Assembly (NCBI RefSeq): GCF_003628145.1
Contig: NZ_RBZV01000010.1
Location: 623 to 64,622 of the forward strand
Source of the DNA: Trinickia fusca
Lineage (GTDB): Bacteria > Pseudomonadota > Gammaproteobacteria > Burkholderiales > Burkholderiaceae
Direction: 5' to 3'
Length of the DNA stretch: 64,000 bases
Position numbers and translations under genes: made by a program. The notes below the pieces were generated by a model. It saw only the letters and a list, made by a program, of their open reading frames with translations. It searched no databases and was not told the origin of the DNA. Shown piece after piece: positions 19,201 to 27,644 of the stretch (position 1 is its first letter; every line of letters starts with the position of its first letter).

Positions 19201-21083
19201 GCGTACTGGTAGCTTCTCGTCGCTTCGTAGGCGGTGCCAGGTGCCGTCGTTTCCATCACCACGCGGCCCAGCGGGTCATACACGTAGCCTACGTGCGCGC
19301 CACCCTCGCTTTCGATGTCCAGATCCTGACCGTCGACGAGCGAGCTCAATACCGACGAGACGCGTTTGCTGCCGTCGAAGCCGGTTATCGTCGTGACGAT
19401 GCGCAATGCGGCCGACTGCAACGCGTAGCCGTACGAAGTATGCGTGGTCAGGCCATCGAGCGTCGTGGTTTGCTCCCGCTCGCGCAGGTGCAGGAACGAA
19501 TCGGAAGGCGTATTGAAGTACGTGGTCCCGGTCTCGCGCACGAGTCGATCGCTGCCTGCTTCTTGCGCGTAAAGCGACTCATGCGTACACACGACGGTGG
19601 CAGGCGCGTAGGGCAGTAGCGAAGGAATCGACGCATAGCGATAGCGCGTGACCATCACGGGCGCATCGGCTTCGGCCGCCGCTGGAATCACGCGCTTTTC
19701 CTTCACGAAGCGCGCAAAGCCGAGCGGATCCGCAGGGCACCCCTCGCCGCCTTCGGCCGGGTAGTACTCGTACTGCTCGACCACACCGGCCGCATCCACT
19801 TGACGCAAGAGGTTGCCGTACTCGTCGAAGGCGGTGGTGACGACTTCTTCCCGATGCCGCCCGGGCTCGCTGTTGAGGTGCCATGATGTCACGGTCGTCC
19901 TCGGCAACTGGCATTGCGCTGGTTGATCGGCGTAGGGCCGCCCATCGAGCAAGTAATACTGCGTCTCCTGGCGGCGCACGTGGCCGCCCTCGTTGACCTC
20001 CTCGCTGACGATCAGGTGAAAACGGTTATAGACGCGCGTCGTCGTCCGTACCGCTCGCTCCGCTTCGCCGTCGCCCACCATCAGCGTCTCCACCGAATCG
20101 TAGCGATAGTCCTCGAGCACCTTGCACAGGTTGTCTTCACCGTCCACCCATATAAGGCCGTTCGCTCCGTAGCCCAGAAAGTTGCGCGCCGAATAGCGAT
20201 AGACGGTGCGGATCGGCGGCTGCCCCACGCGTGGCCCGCGCACATGCTCGATCACATAGGGCAGATAGCGTTGCGAGGCGCCATTCGGAAACTCATGCCC
20301 TTGCGCCACGTGGCGCACGAGCTCGAAGCCCCCGAGCGGCGTGTCGACACGCGAGATGACCGTTTGCCCGCCTATCGTGTCGTACTCGAAGCGCCAGGAC
20401 GCGCGATTGTCGACCGGCAGGCGCAACTCCGTGACGCGATCGTTGACGAGCCACAGCGACAACGTGGCCGCTTGCGGCGTGCCGGGCCAAAGAACGATGG
20501 AGACGAGCCCGGCCGTACGCTCGATCGACATCAGCACCCGTTCGTCGTCGCGCACCTCGTTCAGCATGCGCCGGCCGAGAAACATCGTATAGCCCAAGCG
20601 CAGCGAGCGCCCTTCGGGGGAGCGAATCGCCGACGGCAGGTAAACGCTGTCGCTGGTGCCCGCATTCGACAGCACTTCACTCAAGCCCGACTTGTAGGTG
20701 ACGACGAAATCGCTGCCAGTCTTCTCGACGCGAAACGTGTGCAGCTTTTGATCCTCGATGACAAGCTTGGGGCCCGTATCGAGTGCGCGATAGGTCTCGC
20801 CGCTCGACAGGCGCAACTGCTTCGCTATCGGATCGTAGCTCGACAGGCGCAGCGACCAGCCGATGCCGAAGCCGCAATCGTCCGGCTGCATGGGATTGAA
20901 GGCCAGCGATGCCGGCAACGCCGGGCCTGCCAATCCGTTCGCCATGACTTGCGGCAGCGACAAGCTGACCGTATAGAGCCCCGTGCGTGGATCGACACCG
21001 GTCTCGACGAAGCTCAGGAAATTGAATGCGTTCGAATACACGGCCGCGGCTTGCGCCGGGCCCGCCTGATCGGGCGTCGTCAT
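16236..21083 (-). CDS. RHS/YD-repeat protein with hydrophobic C-terminal domain
   Basis: A 1615-residue protein starting at ATG 21083 (AAGAGGG site upstream), not at the earlier in-frame codon. There is no signal peptide. The N-terminal half resembles the SpvB/TcaC-like entry of toxin-complex and insecticidal RHS proteins. A long series of YD repeats (YRYDALGR-like, e.g. YDAFGRIERT, YDARGRLVAY) follows, then the RHS core box ending RLYDPQLMRFTSPD and DPINRIDPTG near residue 1364. After the core are 251 residues unique to this gene. They are rich in Ala/Gly/Val, with several membrane-like stretches (about 16740-16990), then a polar tail. RHS proteins form a shell around a C-terminal toxin; a pore-forming or membrane-inserting tip is plausible here. 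No VgrG or PAAR is adjacent. Confidence 0.9.
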   Translation of the reverse strand: MTTPDQAGPAQAAAVYSNAFNFLSFVETGVDPRTGLYTVSLSLPQVMANGLAGPALPASLAFNPMQPDDCGFGIGWSLRLSSYDPIAKQLRLSSGETYRALDTGPKLVIEDQKLHTFRVEKTGSDFVVTYKSGLSEVLSNAGTSDSVYLPSAIRSPEGRSLRLGYTMFLGRRMLNEVRDDERVLMSIERTAGLVSIVLWPGTPQAATLSLWLVNDRVTELRLPVDNRASWRFEYDTIGGQTVISRVDTPLGGFELVRHVAQGHEFPNGASQRYLPYVIEHVRGPRVGQPPIRTVYRYSARNFLGYGANGLIWVDGEDNLCKVLEDYRYDSVETLMVGDGEAERAVRTTTRVYNRFHLIVSEEVNEGGHVRRQETQYYLLDGRPYADQPAQCQLPRTTVTSWHLNSEPGRHREEVVTTAFDEYGNLLRQVDAAGVVEQYEYYPAEGGEGCPADPLGFARFVKEKRVIPAAAEADAPVMVTRYRYASIPSLLPYAPATVVCTHESLYAQEAGSDRLVRETGTTYFNTPSDSFLHLREREQTTTLDGLTTHTSYGYALQSAALRIVTTITGFDGSKRVSSVLSSLVDGQDLDIESEGGAHVGYVYDPLGRVVMETTAPGTAYEATRSYQYALAGTADDPVYVSVTDANGLTTRTWYDGLHRESRIEIQEDAAAGAPYRLTYEARYDALGRLVEEVHTDWLDERPLALPSRHEYDDWSQRRATIRPDGVIEHHVTDPIDRVETAWLEDAQGRVSGRIVTRRNAFGTPVSIERCDRNGACHRTSASEYDGLGRCVRETDAVGNVTEFAYDVFGRTTQRMLPDGMVLEYLYARHSSADLPIEVRVRPGSGGTMSAGQQTFDGLERLVSRTIGGRRRTFGYSGGYGRPSIERTPSDATIRFEYEPGLTDEPVHRSVGELDERYVYDARIAKLISMRSEGQGEHHFEYSPQGHLRREQWTEDGQSPEVRHIASLQGRPLHYTDRFGRTQRSDYDSAGRLASIDYGTLTSRISYDAFGRIERTITQDMNTDRTLTMTCAYDDFGREIERTFAVGTTAHTVTTQAYTYGDKLARRTTRVGGETSREEVYAYDARGRLVAYRCSGSQPAHDPYGNGILGQRYVYDEWDNFVEVTTEFAGGQNVARYRYENAEDPTQMTAVTNSHADYPETETFSYDADGNLVRASARVYRYDSLGRLVEVTPSQGGGQGRYRYDARDTLIACERDEGTSTRRTYRDARLVSETGDGTERSYVRDGELLLAQHDGGTRARTSLYGSDAGQSVRLVLAGEGSASTEIAYTPYGDRTLQAGLPGLLGFNGEPFDALAGGYLLGNGRRLYDPQLMRFTSPDALSPFDGGGINPYAYCLGDPINRIDPTGNLSWQSILGIAIGVVAIAITVASLGTGVAISAGLAQASAGLATFATVPSATVSGVLGVGFAVADLAASATAIASSALSESDPERAGILGWVSTGFGAASSVYSVSSAVKSAASTPRSTVSVASKRFAIGRSTLSVAASAQSASTQIAEAFGKEPPEWLSYTLSGLSLALAGAGWTSFFSEVALASRNGRMVERAQVPQSIAGRAGAGRSVVQDAPGTPGAQTVGESAASRANEAVRRVGATAPGEQQITRL

Positions 21084-21172
21084 GAGGCAACCCTCTTGGT
21101 TCGTGGATAGTGGTACTGGCAACGACGACAACGTGAAGGCTCCGGCACCTTCGTACCGGCGCGGTGTTGTGC

Positions 21173-22141
21173 TCAGCGTCTGGTGATCACGAGCTCGTTG
21201 CGATTCGAAGACGATTTGAACGACAGGCGCAGCGGGTAGTCGGTGCCGAACTCGTCGCGCGCGTCGACGTCGCACGCCCCTTTGTGCACGCTACCGGCAC
21301 TGCTCTGGCTGATACGGTTCGAGCGGATCAGGATCACGATGCCCTCCCCATCGCTCGGTTCCCTGATGGGACTGTGCTTGCGGCTGTTGAACAGTGCCGG
21401 CACGCTATAGTTGGCGACCGTGCTGCCCGGCGTGCCAAAGCCCGTGAAGCTGAACAGCTCGCTCGCCGGGTTTGCGCTCTCCCACTGGAACGTGCTGGCC
21501 GGCCTCACGTTGAACTCGCGCAGCTTTACGCGATTGCCGTTGATCGAGAGCCCGCAGTAGTAGTAATCGACGGTCTCCAAATCCCAATCGTCGTCATCGC
21601 CCACGATACGCTTCACTTTCCACTCGTAATCGACGGCCCGCGTCTGCTCCAGGCTCGGCAAGCGCTCGGGCAGAGCTTCGATGAACTGTTTCACCTTATC
21701 TGATGTGAAGACCGTACCGTCGTCGTTGCGCACTAGCGCGCCGATTCGCTTCGGCGCCTCATCGATCGTCTGCACATATCGCACGGCGAACGAATACTCC
21801 GACGACGGCGCGGGACCTTCACCTTCCGCCTCACGAGCACCTGGAAAGAATTCGTACTCGTTGCGTGTGTCCGTGGTTCCCCACCCTTGCGTGACGGCAC
21901 CCGAGGCCGGCACGGGCGGCAGTTCCTCGCCACTGTTGTAGTCGGTCAAGCGAACACTTCGCATCTCCGCCTCGCTCAACGGCACAATCTGGCCCTGCCC
22001 ATTGCGCGCACGCAGCTTGACCGTGACTTCGACTTGCTGCCGGCCATTGCGATAAAGCCGGTTGCTGGGCGAGCTCACTTCGACTTCGAACGTCTCCAGA
22101 CTCGTCCAGCTCGATAACGTATGCGCCTGTTGCGTACTCAT
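21173..22141 (-). CDS. Uncharacterised protein encoded upstream of the RHS gene
   Basis: A 322-residue protein starting at ATG 22141 behind a GGAGGAT site. No signal peptide. Composition is beta-rich with many short charged loops (FEVEVSSPSNRLYRNGRQQVEVTVKLRARNG near the start reads like an Ig/fibronectin-type strand pattern). No family recognised. The RHS start is 89 bases downstream on the same strand, so the two are probably co-transcribed and this could be a chaperone, adaptor or structural partner for the RHS shell. That role is inference from position. Confidence 0.65.
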   Translation of the reverse strand: MSTQQAHTLSSWTSLETFEVEVSSPSNRLYRNGRQQVEVTVKLRARNGQGQIVPLSEAEMRSVRLTDYNSGEELPPVPASGAVTQGWGTTDTRNEYEFFPGAREAEGEGPAPSSEYSFAVRYVQTIDEAPKRIGALVRNDDGTVFTSDKVKQFIEALPERLPSLEQTRAVDYEWKVKRIVGDDDDWDLETVDYYYCGLSINGNRVKLREFNVRPASTFQWESANPASELFSFTGFGTPGSTVANYSVPALFNSRKHSPIREPSDGEGIVILIRSNRISQSSAGSVHKGACDVDARDEFGTDYPLRLSFKSSSNRNELVITRR

Positions 22142-22194
22142 GACATCCTCCGAGATTGGCTGTTGCTTCGTTCAAGCTCGCCCGCGCACGTTTA

Positions 22195-22671
22195 TCACTG
22201 GGCCGCGTTGTCTTCGGTGCTCAGCGGCGCATTCCAAACCTTCAGGCATGAAACCTTGCCGTGCAACTGCCCTGATTTATCGCGGCCGCCAGACATCAGG
22301 GTGTCGTGAATCAGGTGCCCCGCTGGCAAGCCACGGCTCGCATCGACGGCCGTGATGCGAATGTTGCGGTTGCTGTCGCCTTTACCCGTCTTGTAGGTCG
22401 CGAAGCTCTCGTTTTCCTTGCAATCGGGGTTGTTGTAGATGCCGAACTGAACGCCGTCCTCAGCGCCGGAGATCGAGAAGTAATAGTCGTCGTCGTTCGA
22501 GCACGAATTGCTCGAATGCTTGAAGTTGGTCGTGCCGTTTTTCATCGTAATGCGGCAATCGACGTACGACTCGCCTTGCTTTCTGTAAAACGTAATGACC
22601 GGTGCTGCAATCGCCTGGCTAGCCATCGTTGCACACAAAAGCACAAGCATGGCCATAATCGCTTTTCGCAT
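22195..22671 (-). CDS. Small exported protein of unknown function
   Basis: A 158-residue protein. The ATG at 22671 has an AAGGAG site six bases upstream and begins a clear signal peptide (MRKAIMAMLVLL to about residue 22, cut after AIA-AP). The mature part contains five cysteines (DCRIT, SCSND, DCKEN, SCLK and others) and a beta-rich pattern, suggesting a disulfide-bonded periplasmic or secreted protein. It precedes the 322-residue protein and the RHS gene on the same strand, 53 bases away. It could be an immunity or co-secreted factor. No family recognised. Confidence 0.7.
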   Translation of the reverse strand: MRKAIMAMLVLLCATMASQAIAAPVITFYRKQGESYVDCRITMKNGTTNFKHSSNSCSNDDDYYFSISGAEDGVQFGIYNNPDCKENESFATYKTGKGDSNRNIRITAVDASRGLPAGHLIHDTLMSGGRDKSGQLHGKVSCLKVWNAPLSTEDNAAQ

Positions 22672-22983
22672 AATCGCTCTCCTTATCGATGAAAAATGCG
22701 GGAGGCATAATGGCGACCGCCATATGCCTTTTTTGGGCAAGCGCGTGCCGAGCCGGGCCTTCCAGCAAGGCATTCGCAAGGTATTTTCTGAATCAAGCGG
22801 GACTACGCAGCAGGCAGTCTATAGGACAGCGATTCAGCACCACAAGTATTTTTATATGGATAAAGACAGGCCTGAGCGAAGACAAATGTGAAGCAAGCGC
22901 ATAAATCACGCGATGCCAATTAATTATTTTTATCCGAATTTTCAAACCACCGCACTTGAAATGAATTTCAACCGCTTTATTGC
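22672..22983. other. Intergenic region, AT-rich
   Basis: 312 bases between the stop of the GT8-like gene and the start of the small exported protein, both on the minus strand. Its middle (about 22820-22960) is markedly AT-rich, containing TTATATGGATAAAG and TTAATTATTTTTATC, and probably holds the promoter for the exported-protein/RHS group. No gene or strong hairpin was seen. Confidence 0.45.
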
Positions 22984-24027
22984 TCAAGCATCGAGTGTTT
23001 TGGACCGCATCACGCGACCCAGTGCCGTGCGCACGACAAACCGCAGCCGCAGGCGTCTCGCAAGCAACCGCTTCGCCCACGCGCGCAGCTGCCCGATACG
23101 ATGCGCGATCGAAATGGCGCGCCACAATCGCGCAGGATCGAATGCTTCATGACGAGCCTCATGCTCGATCAGCGTCTTGCTGCCCGGCAGATGCAGGAAT
23201 GCGCAGCGGCTGAACCAGTAGAGATTGCGATGCGTATTGCCGGGCCAAAGCCGGCCGACGGCCTGATACGCCCCGACGTCGACGAGCCTTTCGCCGCTTT
23301 GCGCGAGCAAGCTGAGCGCGGCCGAAATGAACGCTTCGTCGCCGTGATGATGCAGGTTCGAGATTTCAGCCACGTAGCGCACAAAGCAACGCTTGCCGCA
23401 GGCAACGAGACGGCTCAGAAACGCAGGGGTGCACAGCAGAAACTCGCCGCCATACCAGCGCGGATTCTCGAGCGTGCAGCCCGCGACAGCCTCCAGGTCG
23501 GCAATTACGCGTGCGCTGCCGTAAACCGGGAACACCTGATCGGAGATATCGAACACGCCGGCACCGAGCCGCGCGCTGCGCTCGACAAGGCCCTCATCGA
23601 GCTCGCGCATCGCGACCATATCGGTATCGAGCAGCAACAGCAGCGCATCGTGCGGCAATGTCGACGCGACCTGGCTCATCAAGTCGAGCTTGAAATGCGC
23701 GGCGTAGAACGGCGTACTTTTGGGTAGGTCGACACGCGTGACGAGCAAGGCATGGACGACCGGGCGCTCGTTCGCAGACGTAGCGGCAAGCGCGTCCATG
23801 ACCTCGTCGACCGCATTCGTATAGATGTGCAGACGCGGCATACCCTCGCGCAGCAGCGATTTGTTCAGACAGACCGCCTGCCGAACGTAGGACGCCGGAT
23901 CATTGCTACGACAGTTCGGACTCGCAGCGCCGGCCGCGTCGAGGTAAACGAGCGCGCATGGCACGACCGAGCGCACTGCGGCGCGCTTGCGCTCGCTTGC
24001 AAGGACATCACTGGTTTGTATCGTCAT
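22984..24027 (-). CDS. GT8-like glycosyltransferase
   Basis: A 347-residue protein. ATG 24027 is preferred because it starts the protein-like part; the open frame continues upstream without homology-like sequence. A DxD motif, in LLLLDTDMVAMRE, marks the metal/nucleotide-sugar site of GT-A enzymes. The WYGGEFLLCTPAFL and HHHGDEAFISAAL segments fit the acceptor and C-terminal metal-binding parts of family 8-type transferases. No membrane segment; the C-terminus is strongly basic (RLLARRLRLRF), possibly peripheral to the membrane. Divergent from the Ap4A phosphorylase-like gene. Acceptor unknown, possibly a cell-surface glycan. Confidence 0.65.
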   Translation of the reverse strand: MTIQTSDVLASERKRAAVRSVVPCALVYLDAAGAASPNCRSNDPASYVRQAVCLNKSLLREGMPRLHIYTNAVDEVMDALAATSANERPVVHALLVTRVDLPKSTPFYAAHFKLDLMSQVASTLPHDALLLLLDTDMVAMRELDEGLVERSARLGAGVFDISDQVFPVYGSARVIADLEAVAGCTLENPRWYGGEFLLCTPAFLSRLVACGKRCFVRYVAEISNLHHHGDEAFISAALSLLAQSGERLVDVGAYQAVGRLWPGNTHRNLYWFSRCAFLHLPGSKTLIEHEARHEAFDPARLWRAISIAHRIGQLRAWAKRLLARRLRLRFVVRTALGRVMRSKTLDA

Positions 24028-24201
24028 AGGCTCGCACCTGTCGACGCGCCCTCCACTCTGGTTCGTTATTGCGCTCCGCAAGGCGTGTGCCAGAAAACAA
24101 AGCCGGCCCGGAGCGCTGAAGTCGATTTCCGATGATATGAAGGAGCGAGCGCCCATTTGCGCCACAATGTCGCCATTGAAAGCCACGCCAAAGCTTGCTC
24201 C

Positions 24202-25113
24202 ATGCCCTCTGTTCTCCTTCGGCCCGGCACGTTATGGCCCGCAATCGTGCGGAGCACGTCTCACGCGCTCGAGCGCGGCGCCTTGCGCCCCATCGAGACC
24301 GTGCAGACCTCGCTCGAGGACGACGGCGTACGCTTCTTCATCCGTCAGGTGTCGAGTCTCGTGCACAAGGCCCGCAGCCAGGCGGAGCAGGCGCAGCAGC
24401 CGTCACGGGCAAGCGTCGACCCGTTCCTGCCCTACGATCCAGACCTGTTCGTCGCCGACATCTCCGACACGCACGTTGCCCTGCTGAACAAATTCAACGT
24501 CATCGACCATCATCTGCTGATCGTGACGCGCGCCTATGAGTCGCAGGAAGCATTGCTCGATCTCGCCGACTTCACGGCCTGGTGTGCTTGCCTTGCCGAA
24601 TTCGATGGCCTCGGCTTCTACAACGGCGGCCAGGAAGCCGGCGCGAGTCAGCCTCACAAGCACTTGCAGATCGTGCCGCTGCCGCTCGGCGATACAGACA
24701 CGGCGTTGCCCATAGGGCCACTCATCGATAGGGCATCGCTGGAAGACGACATCGGCACACTACCCGCGCTGCCGTTTGCGCATGCCTTCGCGCGCCTCAG
24801 ACCTGCGGCGCACCAAGCGGCCCCGCAGGTGGCGCTTGCCTGTTATCGCGCGATGATCGCCAAGCTCGCCTTGAAAACGACGACCGTGGACGGCCAGGCG
24901 CATCAAGTCACGCCTTACAACCTATTGATGACGCCGCGCTGGATGTTGCTCGTGCCGCGCTCGGTCGAACACGTCGAAGGCCTGTCGGTCAACGCACTGG
25001 GCTTCGCAGGGTCGCTGTTCGTGCGCGATGCCACTCAGATGCAGCGCGTGCGGGAGCTCGGCCCGATGACGATCTTGCAACGCGCCACGCTGCCGCGCAC
25101 GGCACACGCTTGA
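24202..25113 (+). CDS. Ap4A phosphorylase / ATP adenylyltransferase-like protein
   Basis: A 303-residue HIT-superfamily enzyme. ATG 24202 begins the conserved part (MPSVLLRPGTLWPAI); an earlier in-frame start lacks support. Signatures are FNVIDHHLLIVTR and the active-site SQPHKHLQIVPLP, which replaces the HxHxH of classical HIT proteins as in yeast Apa1/Apa2 and bacterial relatives. A C-terminal TPYNLLMTPRWMLLVPRS segment fits the family's second domain. Predicted to split diadenosine tetraphosphate with phosphate into ATP and ADP, or the reverse, in the cytoplasm. Followed after 16 bases by the NlpC/P60 gene. Confidence 0.85.
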   Translation: MPSVLLRPGTLWPAIVRSTSHALERGALRPIETVQTSLEDDGVRFFIRQVSSLVHKARSQAEQAQQPSRASVDPFLPYDPDLFVADISDTHVALLNKFNVIDHHLLIVTRAYESQEALLDLADFTAWCACLAEFDGLGFYNGGQEAGASQPHKHLQIVPLPLGDTDTALPIGPLIDRASLEDDIGTLPALPFAHAFARLRPAAHQAAPQVALACYRAMIAKLALKTTTVDGQAHQVTPYNLLMTPRWMLLVPRSVEHVEGLSVNALGFAGSLFVRDATQMQRVRELGPMTILQRATLPRTAHA

Positions 25114-25129
25114 TCGGGCGGCTATCATC

Positions 25130-26713
25130 ATGACCGAGCACGTTCCCTTGCACCATTCGCACACGATGGCTACCACCGCTTCCGCCACACCCCGCTTCTC
25201 GCTGCTGCTACGCCCGCTGCAGCTGTCCGCACTCGTGCTCTGTGCGGCCCTCGCCGCCTGCGCGACGCAACCGTCGGCGCTACCGTCCGCACCGACTGCA
25301 GCCTCAGTCGACCCGATCGGACTCTTTCCGATGGCGTCGTACGATCAGAACGTCGATCACTGGATCGATCCGGCGAGCCCCGACTACGACAAGCCGTTTC
25401 TGAACGCCGACGAACAGCATGCCCACCTCGACGCGCTGTTCGCCCGCTACTTCGGCCGCGCCGAGCACGACCCGTCGCCGTGGAATCCTGCGTTCGTCCG
25501 CGAGCGTGTCTATCACCAGGGCGGCCAGGACATCGTCGATCTGCAACTGCGCCGCATCGCGCACTACGACAACGCAGGCAAGGACGAGAAGCGCCTCGGC
25601 TATGGACAGAACGATCGGCCGCATACGACGCAATGGATCGATGCGATCGAGAAAAACATGAACGTCCAGCAATTCGCGCAAGCGCCGCGCTATATGCCAG
25701 CCGCCCGCGCGATTGCCACTGGCAACCTGCTCGTGCGCGAGCTGCCGACGATGGACCCGTCGTTCTATTCCCGTCGCCTGGCGGGCGAAGGCTACCCGTT
25801 CGATAACCTGCAAATCTCCGCCATCCGCCCCGGCACACCGCTGTACGTGCTCGGCCACAGCGCCGACGGCGCGTGGGACTACGTGCAGACGCCGGACGTG
25901 CAAGGCTGGGTGCAGTCGAGCGCGGTCGCACAGGTGGACGACGCGTTCGTCGATACCTGGACACGCGGCGCGCACAAGGCTTGGGGCGCGGTCATCGCCG
26001 CCTCGGCGAGCGTGCGCGACGAAGGCGGCGCGTTCCGTTTCGATGCGCCTGCGGGTACGTTACTGCCGCTCGCGCACCCCACAGGGACAGGCGCGCGCAC
26101 GGTGCTCGTACCCGTGCGCGATCTCGACGGCCGAGCCGGCATTCGTCATGCCACGCTCAGCGATGCCCAAATCGCGCCGATGCCGTATGCCGCCACGCCA
26201 CGGCATCTGGCTGCGCTGATCAAAGCGTTGATCGGCCGCCCTTACGGCTGGGGCAACACCGGCTTCTATAACGATTGCTCGTCCGAGCTGCAAAGTATCT
26301 TCACGGCGTTCGGCGTGTGGCTGCCGCGTCATTCGTCAGCCCAAATGACGGCTGGGCACATGACCGATCTGTCCGCTCAAACACCGAGCGAACGGCTCGC
26401 ATTCCTCATGCGCAACGGCGTGCCGATGCGCACGCTGATCTACATCGGCGGCCACGTCATGCTGTATCTGGGCAACACGACACGCGACGGCAATGCCGTG
26501 CCCGTCGTCTACCAGGACATCTGGGGGCTGCGGCCAGAAGACAACAGCCGGCGCGCGGTCATTGGTGGCTCGGTGATCCTGCCACTGTTGTTACGTATTC
26601 CTGAAGATCCGTCGTTGCAATCGCTGGCGGGCACACCGATCTTCCAGATCAGCGTGCTCGGCGCACCGAGCGGCTCGGCACCGCCGCCCGATGAGGAAAA
26701 CCCGGCGAGCTGA
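25130..26713 (+). CDS. NlpC/P60 family lipoprotein with SH3 domains
   Basis: A 527-residue predicted lipoprotein. A hydrophobic segment ends in the lipobox-like LAAC (Cys about residue 44); a second in-frame ATG at 25166 is an alternative start. The middle contains SH3-like stretches (LYVLGHSADGAWDYVQTPDVQGWVQ). The C-terminal NlpC/P60 domain begins near PYGWGNTGFYNDCSSE, with catalytic Cys about 383. A following His in GGHVMLYLG and a polar residue complete the triad. Such enzymes cut gamma-D-glutamyl-diamino acid bonds in peptidoglycan stem peptides in the periplasm. Very close to the upstream gene, so probably co-transcribed. Confidence 0.85.
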   Translation: MTEHVPLHHSHTMATTASATPRFSLLLRPLQLSALVLCAALAACATQPSALPSAPTAASVDPIGLFPMASYDQNVDHWIDPASPDYDKPFLNADEQHAHLDALFARYFGRAEHDPSPWNPAFVRERVYHQGGQDIVDLQLRRIAHYDNAGKDEKRLGYGQNDRPHTTQWIDAIEKNMNVQQFAQAPRYMPAARAIATGNLLVRELPTMDPSFYSRRLAGEGYPFDNLQISAIRPGTPLYVLGHSADGAWDYVQTPDVQGWVQSSAVAQVDDAFVDTWTRGAHKAWGAVIAASASVRDEGGAFRFDAPAGTLLPLAHPTGTGARTVLVPVRDLDGRAGIRHATLSDAQIAPMPYAATPRHLAALIKALIGRPYGWGNTGFYNDCSSELQSIFTAFGVWLPRHSSAQMTAGHMTDLSAQTPSERLAFLMRNGVPMRTLIYIGGHVMLYLGNTTRDGNAVPVVYQDIWGLRPEDNSRRAVIGGSVILPLLLRIPEDPSLQSLAGTPIFQISVLGAPSGSAPPPDEENPAS

Positions 26714-26786
26714 GCAAGCCATACGCCATACGCCGTACGATCCATCACGGCGGCGGATCGTCGGCGCGTGTGTCGGGCTTGCTACC

Positions 26787-27539
26787 TCAAACGATCTCGA
26801 ATTCGATCTGCCCCAGGCCCTCGATCGTCCCCCGCACACGCCCCGGCTTCGTCACCATGTACAGCGGCATATAAGTGCCCGTGGTCAGCACGGTGCCCGC
26901 TGGGATCGAATGACCGTTCCCGAGCGTGCGTGCAACGAGCCAAGCCACGAGGCGCCGCGGATCGCCGGCTGGATGACTGGCGCGGCGGCGAACGACTTCA
27001 TGGCCGTCGTGATAGAACGCGATGGCCGGCGACTTGAAGTCGAAGTTGCGATCGTACGGCCGCGTATCGCCGATCACGAGCGCGCCGTTGTTCTGCAGAT
27101 CGGCCAGTTGCAACAGCGGGCTCACGTTGGGCCACGCTTCGAAGCGGCTGTCGACGACTTCGACGACGACCGACATCGCGTCGATCGCATCGAACGTGTC
27201 CTCGGCGCGCTCGGCGAAGGTCCGATCGATGTCGACCGCGAAGCTGAACGCGATCTCGAGCTCGAGGCCTACATGCGCGTAGTCGGCCAGGCGGATGCCC
27301 GAGGCTGCGCGGAATACCTTTTTGGCCGGCAGCGGCGCGCATTGGGGCTCGGCATCGGGCGATGGCGCGCCGATCTTGTAACCGGCACACCCGCCGAGCT
27401 CGGCGAGGACCCATTGCTGCACGAGGTACGCGTCGTCGGCATTGGCCGGCTCCGGCACATCGAGGGGCGTCGTGCCGATCGGCTCATGCGAACGGTGCGC
27501 CTTCACCAGGCGCGCGGCCAGCGTTTGCATCGGGGTCAT
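26787..27539 (-). CDS. 2-oxopent-4-enoate hydratase / fumarylacetoacetase-family protein
   Basis: A 250-residue cytoplasmic enzyme of the FAH/MhpD superfamily. Recognisable segments are GYKIGA near residue 54, a metal-binding LELEIAFSFAVD (Glu pair near 93-95), then VVEVVDSRFEAW and C-terminal GTVLTTGTYMPLYMV. The length suits MhpD-type hydratases, which add water to 2-hydroxy-2,4-dienoates in aromatic ring cleavage pathways. No other meta-cleavage gene is adjacent, so the actual substrate is uncertain. It follows the broken aldo/keto reductase gene on the same strand. Confidence 0.8.
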   Translation of the reverse strand: MTPMQTLAARLVKAHRSHEPIGTTPLDVPEPANADDAYLVQQWVLAELGGCAGYKIGAPSPDAEPQCAPLPAKKVFRAASGIRLADYAHVGLELEIAFSFAVDIDRTFAERAEDTFDAIDAMSVVVEVVDSRFEAWPNVSPLLQLADLQNNGALVIGDTRPYDRNFDFKSPAIAFYHDGHEVVRRRASHPAGDPRRLVAWLVARTLGNGHSIPAGTVLTTGTYMPLYMVTKPGRVRGTIEGLGQIEFEIV

Positions 27540-27644
27540 GGGCGTCTCCTATTTTTGGGTACAGCGAAACGCTGCCAGGATACCCCGAGGCAAGTTGCGC
27601 GCCAGCCCCCCGTGAGCGGTTTTACGCGCGCAGTCGACGCAACA

